23,600 bases of DNA. Origin: Plantago elongata (Eukaryota; Streptophyta; Magnoliopsida; Lamiales; Plantaginaceae). Shown one piece after another: positions 18,550-23,600 of this stretch. The notes below the pieces were generated by a model that saw only the letters and a list, made by a program, of their open reading frames with translations, was not told the origin of the DNA and did not search any database. A program made the position numbers and the translations under genes. Every line of letters starts with the position of its first letter. The first letter of the stretch is position 1. The DNA lies in assembly GCA_036897095.1 (NCBI GenBank), contig JAYMSP010002551.1:1-23600 (forward strand), written 5' to 3'.

Positions 18550-20040
18550 TTAGAGCTTGACAATTTCTGGGATGTGCACCGGGTACCTTTCAATGCAGTC
18601 ATTCCACGGTCCATTAACCGGAGTCTTGATGGTCCGGTTACACTTCCACACTGCACTGTTACACTTAAAACCACTCCCAAAAGCAATTTGCCACACCCTA
18701 TCCCCTTTTCTCATTCTCCCTTTTGCCTCAATGTACGCCAACTCGTACCACAACGAGGATGATGATGTGTTCCCAAACCGATGCAGCGTCATGCGTGACG
18801 CTTCCACATGTTCTGCTGACAGCTGTAGGCTCTTCTGTAGCTCGTCGATCACAGCCCGGCCTCCTGCATGGATGCAGAAGTGCTCAAATGCTTTCTTGAA
18901 ATCAGGTATGTAAGGCCTCCACTTCAATTTAAAAACTTTCCTCCCAATCAAAGTGAACAGAAATAGCAGTTGCTCTGATGGTGGGAGGACAAGTGGACCT
19001 AGTGTTGTGATATTTGACTTCAATGCACCACCAGCTATTACCATCAAGTCCTTTGACAAGTTTATGCCAACATGCCCTTTTGGATCCTCTTGCTGGTACA
19101 CACATCGGAATGACTTATCGTCCGCCCCCTTGTGCGTGCGAAGCACACGAACTAACTTATACTTGGCACGTTTGCTATCACCAAGTTTGTTGGAGAGGAG
19201 AATTGCCGCTCCACCCAAGCGGAAGAGGCAATTGGGGAGGAGCATAGCGCGCTCCGCCCCCAGATAGCTATTTGGTGTGATTATTTCTGTGCTCACAACC
19301 AAAGCATTTAAACTTGGCCGTGTCTGGAGCAGATCTCGTGCCAAGTCAATAGAAATCAATCCGGCGCTGCACCCCATTCCGGAGAGATTATAACTCTTTA
19401 TGTTACTTCTCAACCTGTATTTATTCACCACCATTGCTGAAAGCGATGGTGTTGGCGAAAAGAGGCTGCAGTTGACTATCAAAATATCTATATCTTTTGG
19501 CTTGATACCGGTTTTCTCCATAAGTGCATCGACTGCTTGAAAGATGACCTGCTCAGCCTCATGCCTTGAATCATCCATCGTGGGCTCAGGGGGTATGTAG
19601 TGAATGGCTGGAGGAAGGCAAGTCTCTTCGCCAAGGCCAGAACGTTCTAGAATCATCATTTGGAAGTCAACACTTTTAGGGTTGTCTTTCAAAACGAGCC
19701 TAGCATGTTCCATGAACGTTGAAAACGGGACTCTGCATGTGATGGGAGGTTTGTAGCATGCATAATCCACAAGGTATACGGACCTTGGTTTGGCCATGAA
19801 GTAGACAGTGGAGAGGAAAACGACCAGGAAGAAGGTGGTGAGGATATGGATCGTGGTGAACTCGAGGGAGTTGTAGAGAGCAAAGAGCTCTTCGGGGCCC
19901 GTTTGGGCGATTTGGATGGTTATCCCGACGAGGATGGGAATGAGGATGAACGTGCTGATGTGGTTGACGAGGTATTGGTAGCCGAGTATGACATACTTCA
20001 ACTTGACAGAGCTGGTGAAACTTGGTAGAGATTCTACCAT
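18550..20040 (-). CDS. KCS6: 3-ketoacyl-CoA synthase, CER6/CUT1-like
   Basis: The condensing enzyme of the endoplasmic-reticulum fatty-acid elongase joins malonyl-CoA to long acyl-CoA. The CER6 group serves very-long-chain wax and pollen-coat lipids. From the ATG at 20040 the protein has 496 residues, matching the family. Two membrane segments lie at about 28-45 and 62-81. The triad is Cys224 (NLSGMGCSAG), His391 (FCIHAGG) and Asn424 (HRFGNTSSSS), the expected spacing. The C-terminus (WKCNRTIKTPVNG, then IPEIVKL) and the VKLKYVILGYQYLVNH start are CER6-type. The frame is intact with no intron. An upstream in-frame ATG at 20109 would add 23 residues that do not resemble the family. It would also read through a run of nine C, and it lies too close to the TATA-like box. 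The ATG at 20040 has a good context (acaaaATGG). The family call is very sure; the CER6-versus-close-paralogue call is less so. Confidence 0.95.
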   Translation of the reverse strand: MVESLPSFTSSVKLKYVILGYQYLVNHISTFILIPILVGITIQIAQTGPEELFALYNSLEFTTIHILTTFFLVVFLSTVYFMAKPRSVYLVDYACYKPPITCRVPFSTFMEHARLVLKDNPKSVDFQMMILERSGLGEETCLPPAIHYIPPEPTMDDSRHEAEQVIFQAVDALMEKTGIKPKDIDILIVNCSLFSPTPSLSAMVVNKYRLRSNIKSYNLSGMGCSAGLISIDLARDLLQTRPSLNALVVSTEIITPNSYLGAERAMLLPNCLFRLGGAAILLSNKLGDSKRAKYKLVRVLRTHKGADDKSFRCVYQQEDPKGHVGINLSKDLMVIAGGALKSNITTLGPLVLPPSEQLLFLFTLIGRKVFKLKWRPYIPDFKKAFEHFCIHAGGRAVIDELQKSLQLSAEHVEASRMTLHRFGNTSSSSLWYELAYIEAKGRMRKGDRVWQIAFGSGFKCNSAVWKCNRTIKTPVNGPWNDCIERYPVHIPEIVKL

Positions 20041-20121
20041 TTTGTGGTGCTTGGGGGGGGGTGAGAACTTGGGAATGAGGTGTGATTGTTGGACATGGTT
20101 GTTGGACATGGAGGTGCAGAG

Positions 20122-20131
20122 ATATATAAAA
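20122..20131 (-). promoter_or_regulatory. TATA-like box of the KCS gene
   Basis: The minus strand reads TTTATATATC here. A start of transcription about 30 bases downstream would fall near 20095-20100, between the ATGs at 20109 and 20040. No better TATA word was seen within the next 150 bases upstream. Confidence 0.5.
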
Positions 20132-20415
20132 GAGGGTGATGAGGGAGCAATAATTAGAACTTGGAAGCATGTGTTTAATTATTGTGTTGTTAAAGGTCAC
20201 TCTTAAGTGAACTTAGTTAGAGGTTAAAATTAATGTGGCTACTGTAGTTCACTTTTGCAGCAGTCGAAGGAGGTTTTAATGGCACACATGTACATGTGGA
20301 TAGTGTGGATACAGTAGCACTCTACCTTCATAATCGGGCGAATTGCTACATCCGTTTAACTGTGCGTCGTTTCTTATCATTTACTATGCGCGCATGAGTG
20401 GAAATAAAATATTGA
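20132..20415 (-). promoter_or_regulatory. Upstream region of the KCS gene
   Basis: The region contains a perfect 14-base palindrome, cacatgtacatgtg, at 20285-20298, made of overlapping CACATG/CATGTG E-box words. It also has mirrored gctactgtag and tacagtagc words on either side, and a palindrome atgcgcgcat at 20386-20395. These are plausible factor-binding sites by sequence alone. No coding sequence is present. Confidence 0.4.
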
Positions 20416-20597
20416 CTCCACCCTGTTAATAATAAAATAATTTGATTTTACACGTTTTTAAAAAAAAATATGATATGTGGTTAATAATGAGTTTGAGATA
20501 GAAAAATATATGTGGACGTAATTGTGTTTGGTTAAAAATGAGTTGTATTGTGAAATTTATTTTTATAAATAAAAAATTATTTTACTTTGATGGGATG
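20416..20597. mobile_element. Decayed MITE related to the 1894-2123 element
   Basis: The left end ctccaccctgttaataata and the reverse complement of the right end, catcccatcaaagtaaaata, form worn inverted repeats. The inner stretch tggttaataatgagtttgag matches the reverse complement of the Stowaway element at 1894-2123, so the two are the same family in opposite orientation. Confidence 0.6.
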
Positions 20598-21087
20598 CTG
20601 AAAAATGAAAAAATATCTAGTATGTAGGAATAACATATCACCCTGAAAGATATCCAGTAACTATGCTGGTATGATAAGGTTGGAACATTTTACTTAGTTA
20701 CAGAAGTAAGATAACGAAATCAACTCCGCACCATACTGGTCGTCATTGGCCGATTCAGGCAAGGTGCGGTGGAGACAACATGAATTTTAAGGAGGGGTGA
20801 TTGTAGCTCCAATATATAAGAGATTTCAAAATGACTGGTAACACTATTTAAACTGACGAGGTACACTTGATGTTTCGGTGCCCATCTGTTAAGATTTCAG
20901 AATTGAGGTATGAGTGTGATTGATCTAGATAAGTTTTTTGATACAAAAGTTTCTATCTCTAACTATTGCTCCCTTCATCTATCACCGTTTTCATTTACGC
21001 TGTCACATATTTCATTGTACATGTTCTGAAACATAATATCATAATTTCATTTTTATTGCAACTACATATTATCGTCACTATTAAAAG
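20598..21087. other. Intergenic, no gene seen
   Basis: No coding frame or repeat with definable ends was found in this stretch. Confidence 0.5.
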
Positions 21088-21098
21088 TACCCCAACCC

Positions 21099-21616
21099 GA
21101 GGGGAATGCTTGGTTAAAAACCATAACAAATTAATAACCATTAACTTTTTTTAAACGATTATTAATCGTAACCGTTAAACAATCAATCGGTTACAATCAT
21201 AACCAATTTGACTTCAGGTTACGGTTACGGTTAAAAACCAGAGCAACTACTGAAAAATATTTTTTTGCGAAAAAAATATAAAAAATAATTTTTTGCGAAA
21301 AATATTTTTTTGCGAAAAAAATATTTATTTTGCGAAAAAAAAAATATTTTGCGAAAAAAAAAATATTTTGCGAAAAAAATATTTTTTGTGTAAAAAATAA
21401 ATTTTTGCAAATTTTCACCTCGAGTAAGAAAGAAATTTCGAAAAACCGATCAATATCCTAAACCTATGGTTATTTTCGGTTATACGACCTAACCATAACC
21501 GGTGAGAAAATTTTTCGGTTATGATTATGGTTATTATTAATTGGTTATGGTTATGGTTATAAACTAAATTAGAATAGTGGTTATGGTTGTGGTTATTAAC
21601 CAACCATTTCCAAGCC
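21099..21616. mobile_element. Candidate inverted-repeat element with GGTTAT repeats
   Basis: A 518-bp unit lies between two exact copies of taccccaaccc (21088-21098 and 21617-21627). Its ends, gaggggaatgcttggtta and the reverse complement of the right end, ggcttggaaatggttggtta, are similar. Just inside both ends are many GGTTA(T/C)GGTTA words in opposite orientations, and the middle holds an A/T minisatellite. Wording and layout suggest a hAT-like or other foldback element, but the duplication length does not settle the superfamily. No transposase is encoded. Confidence 0.6.
21250..21410. repeat. A/T minisatellite with a GCG core
   Basis: Roughly six to seven units of the form ttttGCGaaaaaaata follow one another with variable A and T runs. 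The repeats leave long frames open on both strands that are not genes. The array lies inside the element at 21099-21616. Confidence 0.8.
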
Positions 21617-21627
21617 TACCCCAACCC

Positions 21628-22019
21628 AATTAAGGACTAGAAAGTGGATTCTTACGGATTAAACGGGTCATGATATATACTCAACTATAATCCACATACA
21701 TCACAACTCAAAAATCCTAAAAAATTGAAAACTCAAAATTCATCTCTCCAGAAATATAAACTCGCCGGAAAATATGTTCGAACTCGTCGGAAACAACCTC
21801 GTAAAGGTAAAAATATGGATATTTGATGATGCTTATCTCGAAATATGCCTTTTCAAGCTCAAATTCTATCCAAATCGACTAAATCAAGCTCAAGATCTTC
21901 AGAAACAACATCAAGAATGTACGAACAGCTAGATCTTGACATAATTTATTAGAAATCGGTGTTTATTTACAATTGTTGTTGAAAATTTGATCCAGATCTG
22001 AAAATCGCATAACTGTTTC
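21628..22019. other. Intergenic, no gene seen
   Basis: AT-rich, with a short direct repeat near 21761-21797 (aactcgccggaaa, then aactcgtcggaaa). No start codon leads to a sensible protein. It may be the outer part of the repeat that continues to about 22930. Confidence 0.4.
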
Positions 22020-22930
22020 TTCAAATGTTCTGGCTTATCTATGTGATGTTGTGGCTTTTCTCTGTAATGTTCTTGCTCATATATAAGATGCCCAATAAAA
22101 CAGAGTACATGTACATATGCTCGAAAGTTGATGTTTCTATTACGATTTGATTATTTATATAAGTTTCAGTAACGTTTTGATTCAAATATAAATTGATAAA
22201 TGTTTTTTTTTCACAATAGAAGTTGAGATTTTGAAATAGGTCTGAAAAAATCGCATGCAACAGTGATTAGACGTTCGAGATTATTTGTGTTATATTTGAG
22301 CTTATATCAGTAATGTTCTCAATTATATGTATAACGTTCTGCTTGTTTTATTGATTTTAATGATGATTTATGTAGTGTTTGTAGAATTTTTAGTTACGGA
22401 CTCAATGAAAAAATACGATTTAATTTAACGTTCTTGGTGATGTATGTAAGATTTATGCTAATGCATGTAATGTTCTTTGTACATATAAATGTGGAGTTGA
22501 AGTTGACATGAGTCTTGGAGGATGGCCAAATATAAACCTTTAAGGAGTTTGAAAATCTCCCAAACAAATCTATGTAATAGAAAAGTGATGTTGTCCAAAA
22601 AAATATTATGACCTTTAATGTTGATCTTAACTATGTTGGTAATGTTATAAACTATTTGTGTAATGTTCACAACTATTTGATAGAATGTTCTTAGATATAC
22701 GTATATGAGGTTTAATTTAGAGCATAATGTGCTTAAATGTATATGTAATGTTACACGACAATTTGAGTAATGTTCCAGACTATATGATTAATGTTCGTTT
22801 CTATTTGTCTAAAATGGTGGTTCACTTTTTGATTGTCTGAAATGGATCCACGCACAATCCGCAAAATTAATTGAAAGCATGATAAGTCACTTATTTGAAT
22901 AATGTTCTAACGTATTTGAGTAACGTTCAT
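22020..22930. repeat. Dispersed TAATGTTC-motif repeat region
   Basis: The word (T)AATGTTC or a close form (AACGTTC, GATGTTG) appears about nineteen times in about 900 bases, often after TTTGAG or TTTGTG. Spacing varies from about 20 to 100 bases, closest at 22630-22800. This is a worn tandem array or an element built from such words. Both ends are undefined and no coding frame is present. Confidence 0.55.
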
Positions 22931-23600
22931 TATTCGAAAAGATATATAATGGACAAAAAATAAAACAGTCCAACACTACTTTATAACTCAAAACTTCACG
23001 AGTATTATGTTAAGCCTCATTGTTGACCCACAAAAAATAAAGATAAATATGATAATTACAATTTAATCTGTTTTTTTATCTCAATTAATTATCACTCTTT
23101 TAAAAGACTTTGTAGCTACATGTTGTATGGTAATTAGTTCTTACCTATTACATATGTCAACGTAGAGATCAGATATTATAGAATAAGGGACTAGGAGATG
23201 CCGGCCGAAAACATACCATACTTCTCATTTGAAATAACTCACGTGCATATACACGAGGTAACCTTAATTGATTCTATCTTAACTTAATCCAAAAAGTCCA
23301 AGGATATTACTCACTAAAAATAAAAGAATTCAAAACAAAACAAATATTTACCAGTGCACTTTTTATGTTTTATCATTGTGTTAAATGCGAATATCGTTGT
23401 TTTAATGTGGAAACATTTCTTAATAAATTATAATTTGATAAAATCATATTTTCATGTGCATATATAATATATATAAAATATGAAATAACATAATAATTCT
23501 CAATAAAGAACTTTAAAAGTGTTATTAGTACTAATCCGTAATAATGCCACGATATAGTTTATTTTCAATAATAAATAAAAAGTAAAGCACATAACATATA
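22931..23600. other. AT-rich end of window, no gene seen
   Basis: Only short frames and A/T-rich stretches occur here. Nothing supports a gene or a defined repeat. Confidence 0.5.

Noticed and set aside
18486..18686. Minus-strand frame overlapping the end of the wax gene
   Set aside because: It is another reading frame of the same coding sequence with no independent support.
18557..20206. Several plus-strand frames opposite the ketoacyl-CoA synthase gene
   Set aside because: They are antisense shadows of a conserved coding frame and resemble no protein family.
20966..21154. 62-codon plus-strand frame
   Set aside because: It is AT-rich with no motif, and its end falls within the repeat element at 21099.
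21197..21418. Minus-strand frame rich in Phe, Lys and Ile
   Set aside because: It arises from the A/T minisatellite and is low-complexity sequence, not a gene.
21099..21616. Interstitial telomere repeat
   Set aside because: The repeats are GGTTAT/GGTTAC words, not the plant telomere TTTAGGG, and they occur as inverted arrays within an element.

Overview
The window is plant nuclear DNA, most likely from a eudicot. It is AT-rich, has intron-containing genes with GT-AG borders, and carries typical plant repeats: Stowaway MITEs, Ty1-copia and Mutator-like elements, RTE-LINE and tRNA-derived SINE debris. Two host genes can be supported, and they converge tail to tail. The rest is mostly transposable-element sequence at different stages of decay.

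Layout. Bases 1-2250 hold MITE-like debris, including a clean Stowaway element at 1894-2123 and a tiny tRNA-like retroposon at 816-905. Bases 2754-7155 are one Ty1-copia retrotransposon (Ale/Retrofit-like). It has matching 166-bp LTRs, a 5-bp target duplication and a broken gag-pol, and it sits inside an older, oppositely oriented LTR-like sequence. Bases 7721-8812 are a non-autonomous Mutator-like element with a perfect 9-bp target duplication, about 80-bp inverted ends and a GC-rich interior (Pack-MULE candidate).

Bases 10649-17019 (+) encode a multi-KH-domain RNA-binding protein in seven coding exons, about 648 residues. Four KH domains have intact GXXG loops and the fifth looks decayed. 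Its introns hold a second copy of the tRNA-like retroposon, a Stowaway MITE, an RTE-LINE 3' fossil and a G-quadruplex motif. Bases 18550-20040 (-) encode a single-exon 3-ketoacyl-CoA synthase very close to CER6/CUT1 (KCS6), the condensing enzyme for very-long-chain cuticular wax precursors, with an intact Cys-His-Asn triad. A TATA-like box suggests translation starts at the second in-frame ATG. A 5'-truncated SINE with 10-bp target duplications lies between the two genes.

Beyond the wax gene are a decayed MITE related to the one at 1894, an unusual 518-bp element (21099-21616) with 11-bp flanking repeats, GGTTAT-type inner repeats and an A/T minisatellite, and about 900 bp with many dispersed TAATGTTC motifs. 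The two host genes have no evident functional link. I saw no rRNA gene, functional tRNA gene or CRISPR array. The least familiar items are the 86-90-bp tRNA-like retroposon and the GGTTAT element.
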